From NCBI RefSeq assembly GCF_030285665.1, contig NZ_CP127295.1:6386001-6450000 (forward strand): 64,000 nucleotides of DNA, written 5' to 3'. The notes under the pieces were generated by a model. It was not told the origin of the DNA and did not search any database. It worked only from the letters and a program-made list of their open reading frames with translations. This document shows, piece by piece, positions 26,539 through 35,202 of the stretch. This stretch comes from Amycolatopsis mongoliensis. GTDB lineage: Bacteria; Actinomycetota; Actinomycetes; Mycobacteriales; Pseudonocardiaceae. Every line of letters starts with the position of its first letter. Position 1 is the first letter of the stretch. The translations under genes were made by a program, and so were the position numbers.

Positions 26539-27705
26539 TCAGCGCAGGGTGGCGAAGGTCGCACGGATGCTGTCGATGAGCGCCTCGGGGTTCTCGAGCG
26601 CGGCGAAGTGACCGCCGGGGCCCTCGGCGAAATGGACGAGGTCGGTGTAGCGGCGCTCGATCCAGCGCCGGCTCTTGCGGACATGTTCGCCGGCGAGCTG
26701 GACGAAGCCGGTCGGCACGGTGATCGGCGAGGCGGCCGTGACAGGCGCGGGTGCGCCGCCGTTGAGCATGTCCCAGTAGATCCGCGCGGATGACGCGCCA
26801 GCGTTGGGCAGCCAATACATCATGATCGCGTCGAGCAGCTCGTCGTAGGTGAACGACGCCGGCGCGTCACCGGGGGTGGCGCAGGTGTCCTGGAACATCG
26901 CGTAGATCCAGGCGGCGAGACCGACGGGTGAGTCGGCGAGGGAATAGCCGATGGTCTGCGGGCGGGTGCCCTGCTCCTTCGCGTAGCCCGAGAGCTTGTC
27001 CCAGAAGTAGCCGGCACTCGCGAGCATGGCCTGCTCCTCGGGGGTCGCATCGGCGATCTCGTCGGGATCGGGGCCGAACATGCCCATGCTGAGGTGGATA
27101 CCGGCCAGCTGCGGGATGCCCTTCGCGGCGATGGTGTTGGTCACCGCGGTGCCCAGGTCACCGCCGTGCGCGCCCCAGCGGTCGTAGCCGAGCCGGTCCA
27201 TCAGGGTGATCCAGGCGTCGGCGATCCGGGGGAAGCCCCAGCCGGTGGTGTCGGGTTGGGCGGAGAACCCGAAGCCCGGCAGGGACGGGATCACCAGGTG
27301 GAACGCCTGCCGGGGGTCGCCCCGGTGAGCGGCGGGGTCGGTGAGCGGCCCGACCGTCTTGGCGAAGTCGAGCACGGAGCTGGGCCAGCCGTGGGTCATC
27401 AGCAGCGGCAGCGCGTCGGCCTCGGGTGAATGCACATGCAGGAAGTGGATGTCCAGGCCGTCGATGGTGGTGCGGTAGGAGCCCATGCCGTTGAGCAGGG
27501 CCTCTGCGCGGCGCCAGTCGTAGGTCTCGGCCCAGTAATCGGTCAAAGCCCGGATCGCCCCGGTGGTGGGGCCCTGGCTGGTGTCGGTGACGGTCTCGAT
27601 GCCCGGCCACCGGGTGAGAGCGAGCCGGGTGCGCAGGTCGTCGAGGTCGCCCTGCGGAACGTGGATCGGGAACTGCTCGATGTCGGTGGTGAGGGTGCTG
27701 TGCAT
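26539..27705 (-). CDS. Epoxide hydrolase (EHN-type alpha/beta hydrolase)
   Basis: A 388-residue epoxide hydrolase with the N-terminal EHN domain (about 10-115) before the alpha/beta fold. The oxyanion motif HGWP is at 105-108. The nucleophile Asp183 is in AHGGDLG (the family usually has GGDWG), and the catalytic His366 is in GPGGHFAALE. It opens epoxides to vicinal diols. It is cotranscribed with the preceding TetR gene (30-bp gap) and the following PPOX gene, suggesting an inducible xenobiotic-handling operon. Confidence 0.92.
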   Translation of the reverse strand: MHSTLTTDIEQFPIHVPQGDLDDLRTRLALTRWPGIETVTDTSQGPTTGAIRALTDYWAETYDWRRAEALLNGMGSYRTTIDGLDIHFLHVHSPEADALPLLMTHGWPSSVLDFAKTVGPLTDPAAHRGDPRQAFHLVIPSLPGFGFSAQPDTTGWGFPRIADAWITLMDRLGYDRWGAHGGDLGTAVTNTIAAKGIPQLAGIHLSMGMFGPDPDEIADATPEEQAMLASAGYFWDKLSGYAKEQGTRPQTIGYSLADSPVGLAAWIYAMFQDTCATPGDAPASFTYDELLDAIMMYWLPNAGASSARIYWDMLNGGAPAPVTAASPITVPTGFVQLAGEHVRKSRRWIERRYTDLVHFAEGPGGHFAALENPEALIDSIRATFATLR

Positions 27706-27735
27706 GACGATTCTCTTTCAGCTGCCGGCGTGGGT

Positions 27736-28329
27736 TCAGTGCGTGGAGCCGAGGAGCGGGAGGAGGACCTCGTCGACGAGCTCCCGCTGGGCGGCCTCGT
27801 CGAGCGGAACGCCGCGCAGCAAAGTAAGCAGGAGAACCCTGGCGATGGCCACGTCCAACGCCAGGGCGACCCGCTCGGTCGCGACAGCCTCGCCACGAGC
27901 GCGCGCGTGGGTGGCGATCATCTCGGCATCGGCGCGGCCCCGTCGGGCGATCTGGTCGGCGATGAGCTCGCGGAGGGCCGGGTCGGAGCGGATGCCCTCG
28001 ACCAGTCCCAGCAGTGCCGGCCCACCCGCACCGGTCACGGCCCGGGTGATGCCGGCCACGGCGTCGAGGAGATCGCCACGCACCGTTCCGGTGTCCGGCG
28101 GCGCCGCGCCGGCGCCCTCGGCCGACCGCCGCAACGCCTCGGCGACCAGTTCGGCCTTGCCCGCCCAGCGCCGGTACATCGTGGCCTTCGACGATTTGGC
28201 CCGGGTCGCGATCGCATCGACGGTCACGCGCTCGTACCCGATCTCGGTGACCAGCTCGGACGCCGCCGTCAGAATGGCGTCCTCTCGCCCGGCTCCTCGA
28301 GACGGCGGTGCAGGCCGCTCGGCATCCAT
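27736..28329 (-). CDS. TetR/AcrR family transcriptional regulator
   Basis: A 197-residue regulator starting at the ATG giving MDAERPAPP with GGAGG upstream; the longer frame covers the operator. The HTH is VTVDAIATRAKSSKATMYRRW. The C-terminus resembles TetR_C_11-type ligand domains. It heads the epoxide hydrolase operon and probably represses it through the palindrome at 28359. Confidence 0.88.
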   Translation of the reverse strand: MDAERPAPPSRGAGREDAILTAASELVTEIGYERVTVDAIATRAKSSKATMYRRWAGKAELVAEALRRSAEGAGAAPPDTGTVRGDLLDAVAGITRAVTGAGGPALLGLVEGIRSDPALRELIADQIARRGRADAEMIATHARARGEAVATERVALALDVAIARVLLLTLLRGVPLDEAAQRELVDEVLLPLLGSTH

Positions 28330-28358
28330 GAGTCCTCCGTCCCGTCGATGTGAACGAA

Positions 28359-28368
28359 ACGGTACCGT
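28359..28368. promoter_or_regulatory. TetR operator palindrome
   Basis: ACGGTACCGT, in the context GAAACGGTACCGTAC, lies 30 bp upstream of the tetR start. It resembles the GATACGAAACGGTATC operator at 2313-2330. Confidence 0.6.
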
Positions 28369-28468
28369 ACACTTGCGGGGATGGTGTGTGACCTCGACCA
28401 CTTGGCTGCCCGGGCGGCCATCGGTCGTACTGTTCAGCTCCGCTGGCCCACGCCGAGGTGAAGAAGAT

Positions 28469-29494
28469 TCAGTGCTTGATCAGACCGCGTCGCAGGAGAC
28501 TCTCGCCGGTGGCGATCAAGGCGTCTTCGGCGGAGCGCGGTTGCCAGCCCAGGACGCGGCGCGACTTGTCGTTGCTGAGCGGCTTGAACACGCCGAGGTC
28601 GTGCACCATCGGCCGGACCGACGAGTTCACCAGGGCGAGGGCGCGGACCGCGACGTTGGGTAGCGTCCGGGTCGGAACGCGTTTGCCCGCGTCGCCGAGG
28701 CCGTCCCGGAGGATGCGGGCGATCTCGGCCGCCCACAGCGAGTCGCCGGCCGTGGCGAGAAAGCGTTCACCGCGGGCCGCGGGGTCGGTCATGGCCCGGA
28801 GGTGCAGGTCGGCCACGTCGCGTACGTCGACGAGCCCGTAGGACAGGCGGGGCAGGGCGGGCAGTTCGTTGTTGAGCAGGCTCAGTATCAGCAGGATTGA
28901 GGTGGTCGGGTTGCCGAGTAGAGGCCCCACGATGCCGACGGGATTGACGACCGCGAGTTCGAGGCCGCCGCCCTGGACGAAGTCCCACGCGGCGCGTTCG
29001 GCCAGGGTCTTCGATCGCTGGTAGGGCTCGACGCCGGGGTTGTCGGGGTCGGTCCAGTCGAGTTCGGTGAACACGTGGTCCACGCGGGCGTGGCCGTAGC
29101 CGATCGCGGCGAATGACGAAGTGAGCACCACTCGCCGGACGCCGGCGTCACGCGCGGCGCGCAGGACGCGCAGCGTGCCGTCACGCGCCGGGATGATCAG
29201 CTCGTTCTCGTCGCGCGGGGCCCGCGCCGGGAACGGGGAGGCCACGTGCAGCACATAGGTGCAGCCGGCGACCGCGGCGGACCAGCCTTCGTCCCTGGTG
29301 AGGTCGGCCGGGACGAATTCCACGGCGGCATCGTCGCTGGCCCCGCCGTTGCGCAGCATCTCGCGCACGTCCGCCGAGCGTCGGAGGTCGCGGACGGTGG
29401 TGCGCACTCGGTAACCGGTCTGGAGCAGCCGCAGGATGCAGTACGCACCGAGAAACCCGGTGCCTCCGGTGACGAGCACGGTGTCGTCGTTCAT
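28469..29494 (-). CDS. Extended SDR / dihydroflavonol-reductase-like epimerase
   Basis: A 341-residue NAD(P)-binding protein. The nucleotide motif GGTGFLG is at 10-16, and the catalytic YxxxK appears as YQRSK in PGVEPYQRSKTLAE. The family reduces ketones or aldehydes, or epimerises. The ATG at 29494 is preceded by AAAGGGCGG; the frame upstream is shadow. It is divergent from a TetR regulator with a 14-bp perfect palindrome between them. Confidence 0.88.
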   Translation of the reverse strand: MNDDTVLVTGGTGFLGAYCILRLLQTGYRVRTTVRDLRRSADVREMLRNGGASDDAAVEFVPADLTRDEGWSAAVAGCTYVLHVASPFPARAPRDENELIIPARDGTLRVLRAARDAGVRRVVLTSSFAAIGYGHARVDHVFTELDWTDPDNPGVEPYQRSKTLAERAAWDFVQGGGLELAVVNPVGIVGPLLGNPTTSILLILSLLNNELPALPRLSYGLVDVRDVADLHLRAMTDPAARGERFLATAGDSLWAAEIARILRDGLGDAGKRVPTRTLPNVAVRALALVNSSVRPMVHDLGVFKPLSNDKSRRVLGWQPRSAEDALIATGESLLRRGLIKH

Positions 29495-29551
29495 ATTTCC
29501 GCCCTTTCCGGTACGGCTGTCTTCTCGACAGCAGGACCGTAGCACACAGTA

Positions 29552-29565
29552 TGACCGTACGGTCA
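29552..29565. promoter_or_regulatory. TetR operator, perfect 14-bp palindrome
   Basis: TGACCGTACGGTCA lies 37 bp before the tetR start and 58 bp before the epimerase start, in the divergent promoter region. Confidence 0.72.
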
Positions 29566-29601
29566 CTTTTTTCTGACTGTCGGGTCAGGTAGGCTCTCCG
29601 C

Positions 29602-30174
29602 ATGCCGGCGATGCGCCCCGGGGATCTCCCGGTCACCCCTAAAGGCCGCGAGACCAGGGACGGGCTGCTCGACGCCGGCGAAACGGTGGCGGCCCGCGCC
29701 GGGCTCGCCGGGCTCAGCGTCGCAGCGGTGACGGCCCAGGCCGGCGTGGCCAAGGGCACCTTCTACGTGCACTTCACCGATCGCGCCGCGTTCGTCGCGG
29801 CGATCGAACGCCGGTTCTACGACCGCGTGGCGGAGCGCGTGCTCGCCGCGGTCGCCTCACTGGACCCAGGCCGAGCCTTCCTCGTGGCCGCCGTCGAGGC
29901 GTACCTCGACGCGTGTCTGGCCAACCGGGCGGTCAAGGCGCTGATCCTGGATTCACGCGCGCACGCGGAGCGCGGCGCGCTGTTCACCGAGCTTCTCGAC
30001 CGGTTCGAGGCGCTCGTGGCCCCCAGCATGAAGGTGACCGGCATGATGCCGGTGGGTGTCAACGTCCGCCTGCTCATCGCGCTCGCCTCCGAGGCGGTGC
30101 TCATCGAGCTCGAACACGGGAACCAGGTCGACGAGGTCCGCGACTCCGTCCGCGCGATGCTGAGAGGCGCCTGA
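29602..30174 (+). CDS. TetR/AcrR family transcriptional regulator
   Basis: A 190-residue regulator. The HTH is LSVAAVTAQAGVAKGTFYVH, followed by FTDRAAFVAAIE. It probably represses the divergent epimerase through the palindrome at 29552. The ligand is unknown. Confidence 0.88.
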   Translation: MPAMRPGDLPVTPKGRETRDGLLDAGETVAARAGLAGLSVAAVTAQAGVAKGTFYVHFTDRAAFVAAIERRFYDRVAERVLAAVASLDPGRAFLVAAVEAYLDACLANRAVKALILDSRAHAERGALFTELLDRFEALVAPSMKVTGMMPVGVNVRLLIALASEAVLIELEHGNQVDEVRDSVRAMLRGA

Positions 30175-30496
30175 ACAACAGCCGAGACGGCGTGCCCAGG
30201 CGTGTGCGACGGCGTCGAGCACTGAGCCTTTCAGCCTGGATCACCGTCGGCTTCGACCTCGTGCCGACGAGGATGGCCTGCTGGACAAACACACCGTCCG
30301 CGCCGCCGGTAGTGCTGCACCTGCTGAGCACTGGCAGAAAACGGTTGAGCATCCACGGGCACGCAAGCTCCTCAACTCGGCATGAGCGCGCGTGCGGTAG
30401 GCGACCGGTCACCGGCCGGAAGGTTCGCTCGGCTGCAAGGTGGGAAGAGCCGCGAAATCGGGTGCGAGACTGGGCTCGCTTGGGCAAGGTGAGAGC
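30175..30496. other. Intergenic region with one short repeat unit
   Basis: This 322-bp spacer has a repeat unit at 30361-30397 and no supported gene. Confidence 0.5.
30361..30397 (+). repeat. Short intergenic repeat unit
   Basis: It contains ACTCGGCATGAGCGCGCGTG; the preceding ACGCAAGCTC also precedes the unit at 8581. Confidence 0.6.
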
Positions 30497-30657
30497 GTGG
30501 ACATTCTTCGTGATGTGGTGTGGCGGCACGCTGCGGGGATGGTGTATCCGGAAGACCTGCCGATGGCCGCGGCGGAGGCGTTGGTGCGGGGTGTTGACTC
30601 GCCGGCATTGCGAGAGCTGGTGATGCGCCCCGGGTCTGGTGCAGGTCTCGTTGTCTG

Positions 30658-31611
30658 TCACCGAGCCCGGGCAGGCTCGAAGCACTGATCGTAGCGTGAC
30701 ACTTGGTGGCTGGCTTCGGCCTGGGCTGGAGTGCGCTGGCCGAGTTCGCCGTGGACGCGGCGATGGTTGTACCAGTCGACGTATTCGGCGACGGCTATCT
30801 CGACATCACGAACTGATTGCCAACCGCGGCCACAGGCAACAGGGTTATGGATCAACTCTCCCTTGAACAGCGAATTGAACGCCTCGGCCATCGCGTTATC
30901 GTAGGAATCTCCGCGCGAACCGACCGAGGCGACCACTGCCGCTTCCGCCAAGCGCTCGGTATAACGAATCGCTCGATATTGAACTCCGCGATCGGAATGA
31001 TGAACAAGCCCGGTCACATCTTGTCCGGCCCGTTTCCTGGCCCAGATCCCCATCTCCAACGCGTCGAGTGCAAGATTCGTGTGCAACGAGGTCGACACCT
31101 GCCAGCCCACAACCATTCTCGAGAACACATCGATGACGAACGCGGCATACACCCATCCCGAAAACGTCCGGATATAGGTGGTGTCCGCCACCCAGAGCCG
31201 GTTCGGCTGATCGGCAGCGAAGCGGCGGTCGACCAGGTCCGCCGGCGAAGGTGAGGCAGCAGCGATGGTGGTCCTGGGCCGCCTGCCTCGCCGTAGTCCC
31301 TGCAACCCCTTCTGGCGCATCAGCCGCTCGACCGTGCAGCGAGCCACGCCGATTCCCTCACGGTTGAGCTGAGCATGGACTTTCCGCGCTCCGTAGACGC
31401 CGTAATTCCCGCGAAACACGCGCTCGATCTCGACGAGCAGTTCCGCGTCCCGCACGGCACGTTTCGACGGTATGCGCTTCTTGGCTGCCCAGAAACTTCT
31501 CGGGGCGATCCGCACATCCGCATCGTTCAAGACTGCGCAGATCGACTCGACCCCGAGCTTCTTCCCCTCGACAACCCGCTCGCGGTGGTCGTCGATATAG
31601 TCGATGACCAC
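30658..31611 (-). CDS. IS3-family transposase OrfB
   Basis: A 317-residue DDE integrase. The triad is Asp in LWVADTTYIRTF, Asp in VHHSDRGVQY and Glu in NAMAEAFNSLFKGEL. The HTH_21 segment YGVYGARKVHAQLNREG precedes it. The frame opens within the intergenic part after orfA; production as an OrfAB fusion by -1 slippage near the CGCAAAATCAAG run at the end of orfA is plausible. Confidence 0.9.
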   Translation of the reverse strand: MVIDYIDDHRERVVEGKKLGVESICAVLNDADVRIAPRSFWAAKKRIPSKRAVRDAELLVEIERVFRGNYGVYGARKVHAQLNREGIGVARCTVERLMRQKGLQGLRRGRRPRTTIAAASPSPADLVDRRFAADQPNRLWVADTTYIRTFSGWVYAAFVIDVFSRMVVGWQVSTSLHTNLALDALEMGIWARKRAGQDVTGLVHHSDRGVQYRAIRYTERLAEAAVVASVGSRGDSYDNAMAEAFNSLFKGELIHNPVACGRGWQSVRDVEIAVAEYVDWYNHRRVHGELGQRTPAQAEASHQVSRYDQCFEPARAR

Positions 31612-31652
31612 CGCGAGCGGAACCTCCCGCCGAGGTGTGGAATCGTCAGGAG

Positions 31653-32006
31653 TTACTTGATTTTGCGGTCGAGCTCCGCGGCGGCGAAAAACGCCGAGGC
31701 CGTCTTCAGGATCTCATTCGCCCGCCGCAGCTCACGCACCTCGCGTTCCAGCTCGGCGATCCGCGCGGCATCATCGCTGGTGCGGCCGGGTGCCGTGCCG
31801 GCGTCGATCTCGGCGCGCTTGACCCAGGTCCGCAACGCCTCCGGGTGCACGTCCAACTGGCCCGCGACACGGCGGATCGCCACCATCCGCTGCCCCTCGG
31901 CCGCGATCGCGTCCAACGCCATCCGCGTCGCCCGCTCACGCAGCTCGTCGCTGTACTTCTTCGGTGCCGGCATGCTCTGCATCCTCCCTGGGATCAGAGC
32001 CTGCAC
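31653..32006 (-). CDS. IS3-family transposase OrfA
   Basis: A 117-residue HTH_Tnp_1 protein. The likely working start is the ATG at MPAPKKYSDELRERAT, 12 codons inside the frame. The HTH is VAGQLDVHPEALRTWVKRAE; a coiled coil follows (RIAELEREVRELRRANEILK). It ends in AELDRKIK. Confidence 0.9.
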   Translation of the reverse strand: MQALIPGRMQSMPAPKKYSDELRERATRMALDAIAAEGQRMVAIRRVAGQLDVHPEALRTWVKRAEIDAGTAPGRTSDDAARIAELEREVRELRRANEILKTASAFFAAAELDRKIK

Positions 32007-32371
32007 AGAACCCGGGGCGCATCATGGCGGGGCTCGGCAAGGCATCAGCCACGACGGAGATCGAGAATCTCTACTGGGATGCATTGGCTGAGCTGGGTAT
32101 CACGAGACCTGATCGGCGGGAGGCGGTTCGGTGGTGGTTGGGTGAACTGGCCGAGGAGCTAGTTCAGGGCAGGCTCTCGGTTGCTGGGCTCGCGCGCAAG
32201 ATCGTGCCTGGTGAAGAGTGGATGACTGGGGATGAGTACCGCTTCGCGTATCTGAGCTACTACTGGCAGGACATGGTGGATCTGGCCTCGGCTCCGCAGG
32301 TCCGCGCCGCTGAGATCGACTTGCTCGACGCGGCCAGGGCGATCCTGCCGCAGCCCTCGATATGAGCGCGT

Positions 32372-32476
32372 GTGCTTTCCGGCAACCACCGGCGTCAGGT
32401 TGGCGAGTTCGTCGCCGCCAACGAACTCGGACTCGCCCTCGAGATCCTCGCTGACTTGCTGCGCGAGGGCGAGTAG
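32372..32476 (+). pseudogene. 3' relic of a small gene
   Basis: The frame encodes HRRQVGEFVAANELGLALEI and then LADLLREGE before a stop. This resembles the C-terminal helix region of small MafI-like immunity proteins (family assignment tentative). Its 5' side is cut off by the TATGAGCGCGTGTGC repeat-like sequence, so only about 34 residues remain. Confidence 0.4.
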
Positions 32477-32524
32477 CCGGTCTCGGCGACGTGCGCTCTG
32501 ACGGCATTACCAACTCGGCAACGC

Positions 32525-32581
32525 TCCATCATCGGCATGACCGGACGTGAGTGCTCGATCAGCGGCATGAGCGCGCGTTCG
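32525..32581 (+). repeat. Short intergenic repeat, two tandem units
   Basis: 32534-32573 matches 9680-9719 in 39 of 40 positions. Unit cores are CATCGGCATGACCGGACGTG and CAGCGGCATGAGCGCGCGTT. Confidence 0.75.
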
Positions 32582-32755
32582 GGTCGACGCGATAACCGGT
32601 GGACCGGCACGTGCGACCCGCCTAGCCTTCCGTCGAACCGTATGGCCTTCCGTCCGAAGAGGTGCATTTCATGAATGTCCGGGTAGCCCGGCCGTCGACC
32701 GCCGACCCAGTGCTGGCCACTGTGAACTACCCCTTGGACGTAAGGAATCCCCGAA

Positions 32756-33502
32756 GTGGATCTACCCCGTAGCTTCACCATCCGCGAGAGCAGCCACCGC
32801 ATCCACAACCCGCTCACCAGCCAGAAACTGGCCGTCCTGGGCGAGGCGCTGAACCCACCACCCGGCACTCGGATACTCGACCTGGCCTGTGGCTCGGGCG
32901 AGCTGCTGTGCACCTGGGCCCGCGATCACCGCATCACCGGAACCGGCGTGGACATCAGCACCGTGTTCCTGGCCACGGCCCGGGCCCGAGCGATCGAACT
33001 GGAGGTCGCCGGACAGGTCACCTTCACCCATGGTGACGCGTCGACCCACGTTGCCGACGACCCGGTCGACATCGGGGCGTGCGTCGGTGCGAGCTGGATC
33101 GGAGGTGGCGTTGCCGGCACCGTGGACCTGCTCCGACGCAGCCTGCGCCCCGGCGGCATGATGCTGATCGGCGAACCGTACTGGCGTAGGGAACCCCCGG
33201 ACCAGGCCACCGTCGAGGGCTGTCACGCCACCAGTGAAGACGACTTCCGCGTCCTCCCGGAATTGCTGGAACAGTTCGGGGAGCTGGGTTGTGACGTCGT
33301 GGAGATGGTCTTGGCCGACCAGGACAGCTGGGACCGCTACGTCGCGGCTCAGTGGCTCAACACCCGCCGCTGGCTGGACGCACATCCCGTCGACGAGCTG
33401 GCCGGGCAGATGCGCGCGGAACTCACTGCCGCTCCGGTACGCCACGTCCGATACCAACGCGAATACCTCGGCTGGGGCATCTTCGCTCTGATGAACCGCT
33501 GA
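32756..33502 (+). CDS. Class I SAM-dependent methyltransferase
   Basis: A 248-residue methyltransferase. Motif I is ILDLACGSGELL at about 40-51, with acidic GVDISTVFL, motif II HGDAS, and motif IV region VDIGACVGASWIGGG. The start is the GTG at 32756. The C-terminal half (WLNTRRWLDAHPVDELA, then YQREYLGWGIFALM) is typical of actinobacterial SAM methyltransferases of unknown target. It is transcribed alone. Confidence 0.86.
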   Translation: MDLPRSFTIRESSHRIHNPLTSQKLAVLGEALNPPPGTRILDLACGSGELLCTWARDHRITGTGVDISTVFLATARARAIELEVAGQVTFTHGDASTHVADDPVDIGACVGASWIGGGVAGTVDLLRRSLRPGGMMLIGEPYWRREPPDQATVEGCHATSEDDFRVLPELLEQFGELGCDVVEMVLADQDSWDRYVAAQWLNTRRWLDAHPVDELAGQMRAELTAAPVRHVRYQREYLGWGIFALMNR

Positions 33503-34019
33503 CACCAGCGGCCGAGTGATTCCCGGTGACCCGACACCGGGACTCACTCTCTTCGGCACGACAGTGCGCTACTGATCGAGCCGCGTTGCGTGGATTTGCG
33601 TTCGGCCGATGCGTGTGGTGTCGCGTGGTTGCCGGCAAGCCGGGTCGGGGCGATGATGCTGGTGTTGGCCAGGAAGATCGATTACCGGGTCAACGATCTG
33701 CGACGAGCTATGAGACGCGTCGACCGTGGTGGTGGCGGTGGTCGCGGATCCGGGCGTGTTACGCGGAAGGTCCACTCGGCGACAGGCGGTGTATGAGTCG
33801 GTTGCGCGGAGTGCGGTGGTGGCACGGACTGGGTTCGGTGGTCACCGCGGCAGGAGCCGGAGTGGTGACCAATCTCGCCACCGACGAGTTGCGTGGGCGT
33901 TGATTGCTTCTTTGGCTTCGCCGACTGCCCCGGTCGGTCCCACTCCGTTGTGGGGACGTAGTGCCGCTCACGACCGGCTAGTGGCGTGGCGTGAGGATCG
34001 TGACCCGCGCGGTCCGTGG
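33503..34019. other. Intergenic region with a degenerate small gene
   Basis: This 517-bp spacer contains the small frameshifted relic at 33793-33960. Other frames look non-coding. Confidence 0.5.
33793..33960 (+). pseudogene. Frameshifted small membrane-protein relic
   Basis: The ATG at 33793 opens MSRLRGVRWWHGLGSVVTAA and runs to NLATDELRGR before a stop. The next frame continues WALIASLASPTAPVGPTPL. Joined, they resemble the two-helix N-terminus of small actinobacterial membrane proteins (a hydrophobic helix, then NLATDxxxWAL). One missing base near 33896 explains the break. Confidence 0.4.
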
Positions 34020-34646
34020 TCATGGCGCCGGCTGCTCGGCCGCCCGTTCGTCGGCCGACGCCTCGGTTCGCCAGCCGAGAAGAATCGCGTGGAGAGCCTG
34101 TTCTGCGAGGCGGCGGGCGCGATCGTTGCCGATGTTGCTGAGGTGACCGAGCGACGCGATGCCGTACAGCGTGCCCCAGAGGATCTCGCAGGCCTCCTCG
34201 AGATCGGCCAGGACCACGTCGTGTGCGGCCGACCAGGTGGTGAGCAACTCCTTGAGGGAGTCGATGGCCGGTTCCGCGACGCGCCGGCGTTCGTCCGCGT
34301 CGACCCCGGGGCCGTTCATGACCTGGTAGAGGTGGGGGTGCTCGCCGGCGAACCGCACGTACTCCGACGCGATGCGCCTCATGCGCAGGTCCACGTCGGC
34401 CTCCTGTGAGGCTTGGAGGAACCCGGTCAGCATCAGGCGGTGGCCGTGCGCGACCAGTTCCAGGACGAGCGCGTCCTTGTTGGCGAAGTGCTGGTAGACG
34501 ACGGGTGCGGAATATTCGACGTCGTTGGCGATGCGCCGGATCGTCAGAGCCGCAGGGCCCTCGGTCTCGAGGACGTGCAGCGCGGCGTCGATGATCCGCT
34601 CCTGGGTGTTCGCCCGTTCGCGGGCCCGTCTCGTGCTGATCGACAT
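34020..34646 (-). CDS. TetR/AcrR family transcriptional regulator (WHG-type C-terminus)
   Basis: A 208-residue regulator. The HTH is LTIRRIANDVEYSAPVVYQH, followed by FANKDALVLELV. The C-terminal domain has the layout of TetR_C_33/WHG-type members (GEHPHLYQVMN, then ILWGTLYGIASLGHL). It is divergent from a Dabb gene with a perfect 15-bp palindrome between them. Confidence 0.88.
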   Translation of the reverse strand: MSISTRRARERANTQERIIDAALHVLETEGPAALTIRRIANDVEYSAPVVYQHFANKDALVLELVAHGHRLMLTGFLQASQEADVDLRMRRIASEYVRFAGEHPHLYQVMNGPGVDADERRRVAEPAIDSLKELLTTWSAAHDVVLADLEEACEILWGTLYGIASLGHLSNIGNDRARRLAEQALHAILLGWRTEASADERAAEQPAP

Positions 34647-34730
34647 GGTCCGTCACTTCGCTTCGATGGTGTCTTCGAACACTAACCGCCGCCCTTGACT
34701 GCGCTGACGGCGTGCGCCAGAGTTAACGAC

Positions 34731-34756
34731 GTTAGAAATTCTAACAACGTTAGAAG
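34731..34756. promoter_or_regulatory. TetR operator with additional half-site
   Basis: GTTAGAAATTCTAAC (34731-34745) is a perfect palindrome with 7-bp arms. A further GTTAGAA half-site begins at 34750, 19 bp after the first. It lies 14 bp before the Dabb gene start, covering its promoter/leader. Confidence 0.75.
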
Positions 34757-34769
34757 TCTGGAGTGGATC

Positions 34770-35174
34770 ATGATCCATCACGTCAGCCGCGTCACGATGA
34801 AGGCCACCGCGACGCCCGAACAGATCGAGGCGGCGCTGGAGGGCTGGCGCAACCAGGGCCGGTCGAACCCGGCCGTCAAGTCGTTCATCGTCGGCCGCGA
34901 CCACGGTGGTGACTACACGTACAGCTCGGTGTTCGTCGTGGAGGACCTCGACGGGCTTTTCGCCTACCTGACGCACCCGACCACCTATCAAACCGACCAC
35001 CTGGGGCTGAACCTCGTTGAACGGCTGGAGATCTTCGACGTCAGTGACGACGAGGACCCGGGCCTGAACGGCAAGATCCAGGAGCTGCACCGACGCCGCA
35101 ACGAGCTCAACCCGCGGATCGCCGGCATGCTCGCCGACGTGCCCAGCTACGCCGGCTCCGGCGTGGACGACTGA
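34770..35174 (+). CDS. Dabb (stress-responsive alpha/beta barrel) family protein
   Basis: A 134-residue protein with the ferredoxin-like dimeric barrel: MIHHVSRVTMKATATPEQIE opening, VKSFIVGRDHGGDYTYSSVF central strands, and the HPTTYQTDHLGL segment. Members include stress proteins and small-molecule cyclases/monooxygenase-like enzymes. The ATG at 34770 follows GGAG. It is the first gene of a two-gene operon with the epimerase (28-bp gap), under the divergent TetR. Confidence 0.83.
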   Translation: MIHHVSRVTMKATATPEQIEAALEGWRNQGRSNPAVKSFIVGRDHGGDYTYSSVFVVEDLDGLFAYLTHPTTYQTDHLGLNLVERLEIFDVSDDEDPGLNGKIQELHRRRNELNPRIAGMLADVPSYAGSGVDD

Positions 35175-35202
35175 CCGAGACTCCGGAACGGAGAGAACCG
35201 TC

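Larger units (their letters stand above)
30618..32027 (-). mobile_element. Second IS3-family insertion sequence, TGG target duplication
   Basis: The element spans 30621-32024 (1404 bp). Both ends begin TGATGCGCCCCGGGT, followed by a G-rich match (GCAGG) a few bases in. TGG direct repeats lie at 30618-30620 and 32025-32027. It is a different IS3 lineage from the one at 21.7-23.1 kb. Confidence 0.93.
30497..32365 (+). pseudogene. Hypothetical gene split by a second IS3-family element
   Basis: The 5' part (GTG at 30497 to 30620) encodes VDILRDVVWRHAAGMVYPED and on to SPALREL. The 3' part (32028-32365) continues AGLGKASATTEIENLYWDAL to the end. Removing the IS and one TGG duplication rebuilds a clean 153-residue frame. 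The family is not named here; it resembles small actinobacterial proteins of unknown function. The 3' part keeps an ATG at 32024 and could yield a 113-residue fragment. The gene runs opposite to the transposase genes. Confidence 0.85.
32366..32755. other. Intergenic region with repeats and a gene relic
   Basis: It holds a repeat-like unit at 32356-32373, a short coding relic at 32372-32476, and the double repeat at 32525-32581. No intact gene. Confidence 0.6.
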
